Shown one piece after another: positions 24,210 to 34,043 of a DNA stretch of 64,000 bases. Both the position numbers and the translations under genes were made by a program. Source of the stretch: Geothermobacter sp964501815 (GTDB lineage Bacteria; Desulfobacterota; Desulfuromonadia; Desulfuromonadales; Geothermobacteraceae); NCBI GenBank assembly GCA_964501815.1, contig CAZCUR010000002.1, positions 14,820 to 78,819 of the forward strand, read 5' to 3'. Positions within the stretch are counted from its first letter, which is position 1. Every line of letters starts with the position of its first letter. The notes beneath the pieces were generated by a model, which was not told where the DNA came from, ran no database searches, and worked only from the letters and a program-made list of their open reading frames with translations.

Positions 24210-25079
24210 ATGGAAGACAATCGCGAAAAAATCAAAAAAGCCATAGCCCGGGCTCCAGTTCTTTCCGTCCATGCCCAACGTCTGCTTCAGGTGTGCGCAT
24301 CCCGTGAACACGACATTGAGGACATAGTCGAGGTGATCAAATGTGATGCGACCCTGACCGCCCGGGTCCTGCGGGTGGTCAACTCCTCCGTCTACGGACT
24401 TTTGACCCCCATTACCACCATTGAACGCGCCGTGACCTATCTCGGCGAACGCATGGTGACCTGTATCGCCCTTGGCGAGAGTGCCGGACGTCTGATGAAA
24501 CAGCCCCTTGCGGGCTATCTGGCCAAGGAGGGCGAGCTTTGGAAGCATGACCTCTATGTCGGCTTCGCCTCCCGGCAGGTGGCCCGGTACGTGCGGGAGG
24601 AGCTGGACATTGATCTCGCCTTTACCGCCGGTCTGCTCCATGACATCGGCAAGGCGATTATCGCCGATTTTCTCAGCGGCAGCGCCGAACAGTTCGTCAG
24701 TCATATCGCCTGTGGCGAGCTTCCCGACTACCTGGAGGCCGAGCGCAGCGTGCTTGGATATGACCATTGCGAAGTTGGTCTGGAGCTGGCCCGCCAGTGG
24801 CGCCTGCCCAACCAGATCCACTGGGCTGTGGCCTGGCACCACACCCCCGACAAGGCGCCCGAGGAAGCGCGCCCCCTGGTTTATGCCGTCCATCTCGGCG
24901 ATATCCTCGCCATGATGGCCGGTTTTGGCACCGGCAGTGACAGCCTGCAGTATCAGCTCGAACCTGGCTACAGGAACTATGTCGACCTGGGGGAAGAACG
25001 GCTTCCGGAAATCATGCTGGCGGCTTCCGAAGAATTTCAGCAGGCCTATGCGGCCATGAACAATGACAGCCAAACCTGA
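24210..25079 (+). CDS. HDOD-domain signalling protein
   Basis: This cytoplasmic protein of 289 residues consists almost entirely of an HDOD domain. The signatures are DATLTARVLRVVNSSVYG, ITTIERAVTYLGERMV and AFTAGLLHDIGKAIIADFL. HDOD proteins are linked to signalling and often lie near chemotaxis or c-di-GMP genes. A phosphodiesterase-type metal site is not fully kept in most of them, so activity cannot be claimed. The ATG at 24210 with an upstream GGAG was chosen; longer forms would overlap cheD in another frame. It lies between cheD and cheY. Confidence 0.88.
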   Translation: MEDNREKIKKAIARAPVLSVHAQRLLQVCASREHDIEDIVEVIKCDATLTARVLRVVNSSVYGLLTPITTIERAVTYLGERMVTCIALGESAGRLMKQPLAGYLAKEGELWKHDLYVGFASRQVARYVREELDIDLAFTAGLLHDIGKAIIADFLSGSAEQFVSHIACGELPDYLEAERSVLGYDHCEVGLELARQWRLPNQIHWAVAWHHTPDKAPEEARPLVYAVHLGDILAMMAGFGTGSDSLQYQLEPGYRNYVDLGEERLPEIMLAASEEFQQAYAAMNNDSQT

Positions 25080-25111
25080 TCAACCCCAAACAGGACAAGG
25101 GAGGTTTTTTC

Positions 25112-25483
25112 ATGGGCAAATCAGTTTTGATCGTAGACGATTCCAATACCATGCGCAAAATCGTGGCCCGATCCCTGCGGCAGGCCGGGTTCGACTTCGA
25201 AACCATACTCGAAGCCGGTGACGGGCAGGAGGCCCTGAATGTACTGGCCGAAAGCAAGGTGGATATCATCCTGAGTGATATCAACATGCCCAACATGAAC
25301 GGCGTCGAGTTTCTGCGCAAAAAGTCGGAAGACCCCGCCATCGCCGGGATTCCCGTGGTGATGATTACCACCGAAGCCGGGTCCGATATTTTGCGCGAGG
25401 CCCTGAACCTTGGTGCCAAGGGGAGTGTGAAAAAACCGTTCACGCCCGACCAGATTCAGGCGACCCTGGGAGATTACGTATAA
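25112..25483 (+). CDS. cheY: Chemotaxis response regulator CheY
   Basis: This is a single receiver domain of 123 residues. The acidic pocket is D9-D10 (VLIVDDSNTMRKIV), the phospho-acceptor is D56 (IILSDINMPNMNG), the switch Thr is in VVMITTEAG and the conserved Lys is in SVKKPFTPDQI. A strong GGGAGG site precedes the ATG. Located in the che operon, it is most likely the diffusible signal to FliM. Confidence 0.94.
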   Translation: MGKSVLIVDDSNTMRKIVARSLRQAGFDFETILEAGDGQEALNVLAESKVDIILSDINMPNMNGVEFLRKKSEDPAIAGIPVVMITTEAGSDILREALNLGAKGSVKKPFTPDQIQATLGDYV

Positions 25484-25510
25484 GTTGAACTGCGGCACGA
25501 GGAGCGAACC

Positions 25511-25981
25511 GTGGAATTTTCACAATGCCTTCTTGAAGGGACACGGGAAATTTTTGACACCATGCTCATGGCGCCGGTGTCGGGCGGTGAGGCCTGGACC
25601 GGCCCGACCGCGACCTTTGACCGGGATATGACCAGCATGGTTTCCATGGCGGGTGCGTGCCGGGGACTGGTGGCGATTCACTGCCCCAAATCGGTTGCCC
25701 TGGGCGTGACCGGGCTTTTGTTGGGGATGGATGTGGCAGAGTTCGGTGAGGATGTGTTCGATGCCATGGGCGAATTCGCCAACATGCTGGCCGGCAGTGT
25801 CAAGAGCGAATTGAGCGCCAGAGGTTTTGAAGTCGAACTGGCCATCCCGTCCGTTGTGACCGGTCCCGACTACACGATTGACAGTTCCGCAGACCGTGAC
25901 ATTTGGGTTTTGCGCTTCGAAACCGATAGCGGCCCGTTTCTGGTCGAGCTTCAGCTCGAGAGTTCGGCGGTCGCCGCATGA
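25511..25981 (+). CDS. CheX-like chemotaxis phosphatase, first copy
   Basis: This protein of 156 residues has a CheX/CheC fold pattern. The phosphatase motif D-x3-E-x2-N reads DAMGEFANMLAGSVKSEL. The N-terminal helix (CLLEGTREIFDTMLMAPV) and the beta region RGLVAIHCPKSVALGVTGLL fit CheX. CheX-type enzymes dephosphorylate CheY-P; the operon has no cheZ, so this protein may do that job. It starts 27 bases after cheY. Confidence 0.82.
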   Translation: MEFSQCLLEGTREIFDTMLMAPVSGGEAWTGPTATFDRDMTSMVSMAGACRGLVAIHCPKSVALGVTGLLLGMDVAEFGEDVFDAMGEFANMLAGSVKSELSARGFEVELAIPSVVTGPDYTIDSSADRDIWVLRFETDSGPFLVELQLESSAVAA

Positions 25982-26001
25982 GGACGGCCGTGGAGGCGAA
26001 T

Positions 26002-26493
26002 ATGAATACCGCTGCCGAACTATGCCAGAACGTTCAGGACCTTTTCGGAGAGGCTGTTTCCAGTGCGCTGGCGGATATCTTCTCCGAAATGATCCCCTTG
26101 CCTCTGGGGGTGGCAGGCGATGTCGAAAAGCGCCCCGAGCAATTCGAGGACGGGTTTTCAGCCCTGGTCGGCTTTGTCGGGGACCGGCGGGGTCTTTTCG
26201 GAGTCCATTGCAACCGCGAGCTTGGGCAGCAATGTTACCAGGCCATGCTGGGGATGGATGATGACGGAACCGACGAGGATATCCGGGATCTGGTGGGAGA
26301 GGTGGCCAACATGCTGGCAGGAGGGGTAAAGGCCTTTCTCCTGGATACCGGCATGTCCATAGAGATCGCTGTCCCGCAGGTCTTCTCCGGGGGGCGTTAT
26401 CAGGTGTATCTGCCCGCCGGTGGGCGCTGGAACGGTTGGGTTTTCCAGGTCAACGATGCCGAGATACTGGTAGAACTGAAACTTCTAGATTGA
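26002..26493 (+). CDS. CheX-like chemotaxis phosphatase, second copy
   Basis: This protein of 163 residues is a second CheX-like protein next to the first. The phosphatase motif reads DLVGEVANMLAGGVKAFL, again D-x3-E-x2-N. The ATG at 26002 has GGAGG five bases upstream; an in-frame ATG at 25978 overlaps the previous stop but lacks a ribosome-binding site. The C-terminus (ILVELKLLD) matches the end of the first copy (FLVELQLESS). The two are probably diverged duplicates that could serve different CheY proteins or form heterodimers. Confidence 0.82.
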   Translation: MNTAAELCQNVQDLFGEAVSSALADIFSEMIPLPLGVAGDVEKRPEQFEDGFSALVGFVGDRRGLFGVHCNRELGQQCYQAMLGMDDDGTDEDIRDLVGEVANMLAGGVKAFLLDTGMSIEIAVPQVFSGGRYQVYLPAGGRWNGWVFQVNDAEILVELKLLD

Positions 26494-26502
26494 CAGGACG
26501 AC

Positions 26503-28269
26503 ATGGACAAGCTGGATGTTGCCAGAAAAATCCTGGAAGCTTTTCCATCACGCGGCAAAGAAGAGCTGAGCGCGCTTTTGGGGCAGGATGTCTCACTCCA
26601 GACCAAATCTCTGGATGCCCTGCAGGCGCAGGCCTTTTTTGAACAGCGCGAGGGCAAGCTGGTACTGGCGAGCATCCAGGTCGAAGGCGAAAAACCTGGT
26701 CAGGCCTGGTGTGTCGCCCAGCTCCAGGACGCCCTGCGCCTGGGGGGCACCCTGATTATGCTGCCCGAGGAGGAGATTCAGGAACGGATCTCCTCGGGGG
26801 AATTCGGCGATGAGGCCCAGGATGCCTTCGGGGAAATCATCAACGTTTTGACCGGGGTCCTGTCGGCGCTGTTTGAAAAGATCTATCCGGATAAAATCCG
26901 CATGGTCAAAACCGGCGTCGAAATGGTTGACGCTTTGGAGGTGGCCGCAGGGGGGCAAGGTCCCATACCGGAAGGGGACCTTGTCGTACTGGAAGCCAGC
27001 GGGGAACTGGCCGGCAATGCCTTTGCCGGACCTCTGGCCCTGGTCTTTCCCCAGGAGCTGTTTGCCGGCCAGGAGAGCGAAGCAGCTGCGGAGACCGGCG
27101 AATCAGCACCATCCGCCGACGAAGCCGGACCACAACCGACCGGCGACCAGGGCGACGCCGGCCCGGCCGGTTCCGAAACCGAAACCCGACAGGACACAAA
27201 CACGGAGGATGCGGCCGCAGACAAAAGCGCCAAAAGCCCGGGAACCATGACTTTGGCGGCTCTTGGCAACATCCTCAAACTGGCGGCCAACCGTGTTGGT
27301 GCCGAAGTGACCGGCTTTCTGGGCCAGAACTTTGCCGTTAAGGGCGCCAAAGTCCGGGTCGTACCTCACCATGAGACCCTGGCCGGACTCGACGGCCAGA
27401 TGGTGCTGAGTGAAATGCAGCTTGAATCGGAGGACAAGCACCCGGGCTATCTGTTGGCGCCGCTGCGGGCTGCCATTCGACTGGGCGGAACCCTGATCAT
27501 GCTGCCCGATGCCGAAATGGAAAACCGACTGGCCAGCGGGGAGTTCGGTGAGGAAGACAGCGACGCTTTCGGGGAACTGGTCAATATCATCGCCGGGGTC
27601 TTTACCTCGGTGTTCAAGGACCAGTGCAAAAAGGACCCGGTTCGGTTTGTCAAAACCGGTTTGCAGCAGTTAGATCCCCTTGAAGCTGCGGCCGGTTCTT
27701 CTCCCATAGCCGACGGCGAGTATCTGCTGATCGAGGCCGAGGGAGAATTCGCCGGCGAATCGATCGGCCCGTTGCGCTGGTGTTTTCCGGTTCAGGCCTT
27801 TCCTTTGGCTGAAGAACCGGTCGAGGGAGAACCCGGAGCCGAACAGAGCCAAACAGCTGAAACGGACACAGAGCAGCCTGAGGGGGCTCCGGCGGCTGCG
27901 GAGGGCAAACCCGTTGTGGTGCTGCTTTGCAATGATGCCGATCTGGGCAGTGCCTTTGCCGATGCAGCCGCGCAACTGGGATTTGTGGTCCGGCGTTCAA
28001 CCCTGGCGGCCCCCGATGGGGAACAGTTGCTGGCTGACCCCGAGGTGAAACTGGTTTTGCTGGTGATGGAAGAGGTGGGGGAGAAGGGCCTGGCTGCCGC
28101 TATCCGCATTCATGCGCTGGTGCAAAACAGGATTCCTGTTATTGCCGCAGGTCCCAACTGGACGCGCAGCATGGTGTTGCGGGCCATCAAATATGGCATC
28201 CGCGACATTCTGGTCACACCCGCCGCGCCGGACTGCATCAGCAGCAAATTGCGCGAATACGCTGCCTGA
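26503..28269 (+). CDS. Tandem CheC/CheX-like protein with a C-terminal pseudo-receiver
   Basis: This protein of 588 residues holds two long repeats, about 17-185 and 250-432. Each has RLGGTLIMLP, then SGEFG, then the CheC-type motif D-x3-E-x2-N (D107/E111/N114 and D354/E358/N361). An acidic, Pro/Ala-rich linker of about 60 residues separates them. The C-terminal 120 residues look like a receiver domain (VVVLLCNDADLGSAF and AIKYGIRDILVTP). However, the phospho-acceptor position is not Asp (VMEEV), the switch Thr is Ala and the conserved Lys is Thr. It starts ten bases after the second CheX-like gene. Phosphatase activity is inferred from the motifs. Confidence 0.72.
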   Translation: MDKLDVARKILEAFPSRGKEELSALLGQDVSLQTKSLDALQAQAFFEQREGKLVLASIQVEGEKPGQAWCVAQLQDALRLGGTLIMLPEEEIQERISSGEFGDEAQDAFGEIINVLTGVLSALFEKIYPDKIRMVKTGVEMVDALEVAAGGQGPIPEGDLVVLEASGELAGNAFAGPLALVFPQELFAGQESEAAAETGESAPSADEAGPQPTGDQGDAGPAGSETETRQDTNTEDAAADKSAKSPGTMTLAALGNILKLAANRVGAEVTGFLGQNFAVKGAKVRVVPHHETLAGLDGQMVLSEMQLESEDKHPGYLLAPLRAAIRLGGTLIMLPDAEMENRLASGEFGEEDSDAFGELVNIIAGVFTSVFKDQCKKDPVRFVKTGLQQLDPLEAAAGSSPIADGEYLLIEAEGEFAGESIGPLRWCFPVQAFPLAEEPVEGEPGAEQSQTAETDTEQPEGAPAAAEGKPVVVLLCNDADLGSAFADAAAQLGFVVRRSTLAAPDGEQLLADPEVKLVLLVMEEVGEKGLAAAIRIHALVQNRIPVIAAGPNWTRSMVLRAIKYGIRDILVTPAAPDCISSKLREYAA

Positions 28270-28291
28270 GACGGATCGGGAAAAGGACGAA

Positions 28292-28332
28292 AGAACAAAG
28301 GGCTTCGGTCGACAACCGAAGCCCTTTGTTCT
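28292..28332. terminator. Strong bidirectional terminator at the end of the che operon
   Basis: A perfect 18-base inverted repeat (28292-28309 and 28315-28332) with a 5-base loop lies 23 bases past the last che gene. It sits between two convergent genes and can serve both. The arms are AT-rich at the outer ends and GC-rich near the loop. Confidence 0.85.
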
Positions 28333-28355
28333 GTTGCACCCAAGGAGGAGGAAAG

Positions 28356-29417
28356 TCAGGCGCAGGTGGCGTGCTGAACCCCCATGCCGACATCGATTTG
28401 TTTTTTCTTGATTTTTTCAATCAGGGTGGTGCGTTTCAGATTGAGAAGTCTGGCGGCTTCCTTTTTGTTACCGCCGGTACGCGCCAGCGCCTGGCTGATG
28501 AGCTGCCTTTCGATGCCGTCGACCAGATCGTTGAAATCGACACCATCCCCGTTCCAGATGGCTTCGTGAACATTCAGAGGTGTCACGACGGTGCCCGGGG
28601 AGGTCGCCATGCGGTTATCCGCAGGCTGGGCGGCCAGGTGGGCGGTATATTTTGCCGGCAGATCCGCGACATCGACCGTTTCTCCCCCGTGAAGGACAAC
28701 GAGACGCTGAACCAGGTTTTCCAGTTCACGCACATTCCCCGGCCAGGGGTAGGTCGTCAGGGCGCGCACGGCTTCATCGGTAAACCCTTTGAGCGGGTTG
28801 CGCTTGCCGCGATTGAAAACCCGGCAGAAGCTGTTGAGCAGAACCGGTACGTCTTCGCGACGGTCGCGCAGCGCGGGAATCTGCAGGGGGATGACGCTCA
28901 GGCGATAGTAGAGATCTTCCCGAAACTTGCCTTCGGCCACCAGTTTTTCCAGGTCACGGTGGGTTGCGGCAACGATGCGAACATCGACCGGTACCGGTTT
29001 GACGCCGCCGACCGGCTCATATTCCTTTTCCTGCAGGACCCGGAGCAGCTTGGCCTGCAGTGAGGGTTTCATGTCACCGATTTCATCGAGGAACAGGGTG
29101 CCCCCGGCGGCGTACTGTATCCGGCCCATTTTGTTCTGGGTCGCGCCGGTGAAGGCTCCCTTGACATAACCGAACAGTTCACTTTCCAGCAGGTCATCCG
29201 GAATGGCGGCACAATTGACGGGCACGAAATTCTTCTCGCGGCGCGGGCTGCGTGCGTGGATGGCTCTGGCGACCAGCTCCTTGCCGGTGCCGCTTTCGCC
29301 CTGAATCAGCACGGTGCTGTCACCGTCGTCGGCCACCTGGTCGATGATCCGGAAGAGTTTCTGCATGCGCAGGGAGGTTCCGATGATGCCTTCGAAGCCG
29401 TCTGATTTCCGGAACAT
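28356..29417 (-). CDS. Receiver-less sigma54 activator, FleQ/FlrC-like
   Basis: This protein of 353 residues is an AAA+ activator of sigma54 RNA polymerase. The ATPase domain starts almost at the N-terminus, so there is no receiver or other sensor domain. Walker A is GESGTGKE, the sigma54-contacting loop is GAFTGA (within FGYVKGAFTGATQNK), and Walker B is GGTLFLDEIGDM. The C-terminal Fis-type helix-turn-helix reads GGNKKEAARLLNLKRTTLIE, resembling FleQ/FlrA-type flagellar regulators. Its location beside the che and flagellar genes supports a flagellar role. Confidence 0.88.
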   Translation of the reverse strand: MFRKSDGFEGIIGTSLRMQKLFRIIDQVADDGDSTVLIQGESGTGKELVARAIHARSPRREKNFVPVNCAAIPDDLLESELFGYVKGAFTGATQNKMGRIQYAAGGTLFLDEIGDMKPSLQAKLLRVLQEKEYEPVGGVKPVPVDVRIVAATHRDLEKLVAEGKFREDLYYRLSVIPLQIPALRDRREDVPVLLNSFCRVFNRGKRNPLKGFTDEAVRALTTYPWPGNVRELENLVQRLVVLHGGETVDVADLPAKYTAHLAAQPADNRMATSPGTVVTPLNVHEAIWNGDGVDFNDLVDGIERQLISQALARTGGNKKEAARLLNLKRTTLIEKIKKKQIDVGMGVQHATCA

Positions 29418-29472
29418 GTTGCCTCCTTTGTACCTGTGAAAGTGAACTGTCGGAATGTTGGCTCCTTTCTAT

Positions 29473-29488
29473 GTCAAAAAGAGTGCCA
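29473..29488 (-). promoter_or_regulatory. Sigma54-like promoter candidate upstream of the FleQ-like gene
   Basis: On the minus strand TGGCACTCTTTTTGAC lies 56 bases before the start at 29417. The -24 half is perfect and the spacing is right, but the -12 GC reads GA, as in the candidate upstream of motA. This is low-confidence evidence. Confidence 0.35.
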
Positions 29489-29665
29489 ACCGGATGGCGG
29501 CAGTCAAAATTTTGAAGACGCACACTGGAGGGCTGGATGCAAGAAGGCGAAATGTGCGGGTTTTCGGTCTCTGATAAAAAAGGATGAGGCAACCCCAGAC
29601 CGGGCAGAGAGGAAAGGGGAGGGGGGCACAGTGCGCCTCGGGGAGCTGTTCGAGTGTGCCACAGG

Positions 29666-29708
29666 TGTGCACTGTGTCATGGCACAGTGTGTCATGACAC
29701 AGTGCACA
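29666..29708. repeat. Nested palindromes between two regulator genes
   Basis: Perfect 16-base arms (29666-29681 and 29693-29708) surround an 11-base spacer. Inside lie two 14-base palindromes 15 bases apart: TGTGTCATGACACA at 29688-29701 (perfect) and a copy with one mismatch at 29673-29686. No T run follows on either strand, so it looks more like an operator than a terminator. Apart from this element and the promoter candidate, the 303-bp gap 29418-29720 shows no gene. Confidence 0.7.
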
Positions 29709-29720
29709 GTCCGACTGGTG

Positions 29721-31418
<1,698 letters not shown>

Positions 31419-31426
31419 GGTCTCGT

Positions 31427-33388
31427 TCAGTTGTCCTTGACCCGGGGCAGGGTGATGATGACCCGGGTATAGGCGTTTTCCTCACTTTCAAAGTCAAGGG
31501 TGCCGCCATGTTCCTGAATGATGCCATGGCAGATGCTCAACCCGAGACCGGTCCCTTCATTTTGTGGTTTGGTGGAAAAGAAAGGATTGAGAATCCGGTT
31601 CAGCAGGTGTTGCGGAATGCCTGTCCCCAGATCTTCGACGATCAGGGTGGCCTGGTCGTCTGTCGGACCGACCCTGGCACTGATGGTCAGGCGCTTGTCC
31701 GGGTGGGTGCCGCGATATTTGGCGTTCAGGGCATAGCGGGCATTGTTGATCAGATTGATAAAAACCTGTTCCAGCTGCTGGTGGCGCCCGAGCAGGCAGG
31801 GGAAGTCCTTCGGGATGTCGACCTTGAGGCTGATGCCGTCTTTTTTCAGACGTGCTTCACACAGGGTCAGGGCTTCCTGGATGATATCCTGCAGGGCCAC
31901 CGGCCTGGGCTCCTCCTTTTTGTCTCGGGAAAAACTGAGCAGATTGCCGACAATGGTGGCGATCCGGTCTCCTTCCTTGAGAATGCGTTCCGCTATTTCA
32001 TTGGTTTCGCCCTGCTTGGCCGCCTTGTTGATAAGAATCTGGGCATAGTTGATGATGCCGTTGATCGGATTGTTGATTTCATGGGCGACGCCGGCCGCCA
32101 GTTCGCCCAGGGCGGCCAGCTGCCCGGTGCGCATCGTTTGCGCCTGCAGGCGGATTTTTTCGGTGACATCATGGGCCAGAACCATCACCTGGATCACCTG
32201 GCCGCCGGTGTCGTGGATCGGAAAGGCGCGCAGCCCCCAGGACCGCTCGTCGGGAGTGCCGACCAGGGAGTGGGCCGGTTCGCCGGTTTCCAGACATGTG
32301 CGGACCATTTCGACATCGCAGGGGAGATTGCACTCCTCGTGCAGGTCTGCGCAGGGCCTTTGCAACAGCAGGTCGAGGCTTTTTCCTGCCGTTTTGATAG
32401 CCCCCTTGTTGGCCCAGCTGATTTTCAAATCGGGCGTCAGCAGGATCAAGGGGTCGGGGATGCCGTCGAAAAGGACCTGGAACTGGTCGTAGAGCAGCTG
32501 ATAGTTGCGTTTTTGCTGACTGAGCGCCTGCTGATGCTGCTTCAGTTCGGAAATGTTATGCAACAGGCAATGGGTCCGCAGGCGTCCGCTTTTCGGGTCC
32601 CTCTCCAGCCGGCCGTCGACCCGCACATCGACCTTCTGGCCGTCCCGGCTGATCATGGTGAACTCGGCACCGTCGACCTTGCCGGTCCGCATGAATTCGG
32701 AGAAGCGGTCCGGCAAAAGTTTCCTGGATTCGCTGGTCAGCAGATCCGCGACGGGTTTGCCCAGGATTTCTTCACGCTTGTAGCCGAGCATCCTTTCGAA
32801 GGCCGGGTTGACATCGAGAAACCGGCCTTCGGCATTCAGGGACTGATAGGGGATGGGGGTGCTGCGGTAAAAACTCCCCAGCTCTTCCCGGTTGCGGGCC
32901 AGGCCTTCTTCGGCAAGGGTTTCCCGGGTGACATCGATGGTGACGACGAGGATTTCCTTCCAGCTGCGGCGCTGGCCTGGGGGAAGGGTGCCTTTGAGCT
33001 GCAGGTGGATGACTTCACCGCGCAGGGTGCGATTTTCCCCTTGGGTGTGCAGTTCGGTTGCCCCCGAGGCCAGTTGTGCCAGCTCGCGGGCAAAGGCGCT
33101 GTAACTGTTTTCGGTGAAAACCTTGTCGAGATTGGCAAGCAGCTGTTTTTTGCTGCGGGCGCCAAAAAGGCGCAAGGTCTGACGGTTGACATCGATGATG
33201 CGCACCAGCGAGGCGCATTGTCTGACAATATCGGGATGCTCGGCGAAAAAGGCTTCCCAGTTTTCGACGGAATGCTCCTTTTTCAGCCGATGCAGAAGCT
33301 TGCGCACCTCGGAGAGGTCCTCTATCCATGCGGGAACAGGAAGCTGGTTGAACAGAGTTCGGGCGTCGAGTGCGCACATGGCTGTCAC
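31427..33388 (-). CDS. PAS-domain sensor histidine kinase
   Basis: This soluble kinase of 653 residues has no transmembrane segment. Three PAS-like domains are visible, at about 10-150, 170-285 and 300-410. The third carries four cysteines (346, 353, 357, 365), reminiscent of PAS domains that bind a metal or cofactor. The kinase core has the H box AAGVAHEINNPINGI with H436 as phospho-acceptor, then INNARYALN, DLGTGIP and GTGLGLSICHGIIQEHGG. It lies between a single-domain receiver and an NtrC-type regulator. Confidence 0.92.
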   Translation of the reverse strand: MTAMCALDARTLFNQLPVPAWIEDLSEVRKLLHRLKKEHSVENWEAFFAEHPDIVRQCASLVRIIDVNRQTLRLFGARSKKQLLANLDKVFTENSYSAFARELAQLASGATELHTQGENRTLRGEVIHLQLKGTLPPGQRRSWKEILVVTIDVTRETLAEEGLARNREELGSFYRSTPIPYQSLNAEGRFLDVNPAFERMLGYKREEILGKPVADLLTSESRKLLPDRFSEFMRTGKVDGAEFTMISRDGQKVDVRVDGRLERDPKSGRLRTHCLLHNISELKQHQQALSQQKRNYQLLYDQFQVLFDGIPDPLILLTPDLKISWANKGAIKTAGKSLDLLLQRPCADLHEECNLPCDVEMVRTCLETGEPAHSLVGTPDERSWGLRAFPIHDTGGQVIQVMVLAHDVTEKIRLQAQTMRTGQLAALGELAAGVAHEINNPINGIINYAQILINKAAKQGETNEIAERILKEGDRIATIVGNLLSFSRDKKEEPRPVALQDIIQEALTLCEARLKKDGISLKVDIPKDFPCLLGRHQQLEQVFINLINNARYALNAKYRGTHPDKRLTISARVGPTDDQATLIVEDLGTGIPQHLLNRILNPFFSTKPQNEGTGLGLSICHGIIQEHGGTLDFESEENAYTRVIITLPRVKDN

Positions 33389-33468
33389 ATCCTGTCAGGT
33401 CGCTAACGGGTGCAGGTTTGCCTTGTCGTGTGGGGTTGCTAGTTCAAAAGTCATGCCGCCATGTCGCG

Positions 33469-33855
33469 CTACGACGTTTCGGTCAGACTGGACCGGTAGG
33501 CGAGCGCTTTTTCGGCCATGGTCAGCAGGGTGTCCTGGCGGACCGGCTTGGGAATGTAGGCAAAAGCACCGGTGCGGATGGCCTCGGAAATGGTCTGTTC
33601 ATCCGGAGCTCCGGTAACCATCACGACCGGCGTTTGGGGAAGCTGTTCGCGAATCTCCTTGAGCAGGGTCAGGCCTGAATGCAGCCCCAGCAGCAGATCG
33701 AGAAAGATCAGATCGTAACTTTTTTGCGTGATCATTTGCCGTGCCTCGTCCGAGGAGCCGGCGGTCTCGACCAGATAACCCTGGTCACCGAGCAGGTATT
33801 TGAAGGTGAACCGGATGCTTTCCTCATCATCAATGACCAGAATCTGTTTTTGCAT
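33469..33855 (-). CDS. Single-domain response regulator
   Basis: This protein of 128 residues is one receiver domain. The phospho-acceptor Asp lies in DLIFLDLLLGLHSG, the acidic pair in VIDDEESIRF and the conserved Lys in AYIPKPVRQDTL. It resembles the receiver of the NtrC-type regulator encoded two genes later. It is the first gene of the cassette; the 188-bp region to the divergent tlyA gene holds a short inverted repeat (GATAC, five bases, GATAC inverted near 33890). It could be a phosphate sink or an extra output for the kinase. Confidence 0.88.
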   Translation of the reverse strand: MQKQILVIDDEESIRFTFKYLLGDQGYLVETAGSSDEARQMITQKSYDLIFLDLLLGLHSGLTLLKEIREQLPQTPVVMVTGAPDEQTISEAIRTGAFAYIPKPVRQDTLLTMAEKALAYRSSLTETS

Positions 33856-34043
33856 GGCCCTGTTTGCCTTTCCCGCGCTTGCACGTGATACTGTCCGTAT
33901 CGGACCCCTGACATAAATTCATAACACATTCGTGCCGATTTTTCTCCACGGGAATCAGGACTTTTTCTTTCCGCGTCCGGATATTGTCGCAGGGGGCAGG
34001 CTGTGATAACGTGCCGCCAACCCTGGAGATGACAGACGGATTC

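Noticed and set aside
29666..29708. The nested repeats as a short CRISPR array or intrinsic terminator
   Set aside because: There are only two copies, with no spacer pattern, and no T run follows on either strand.
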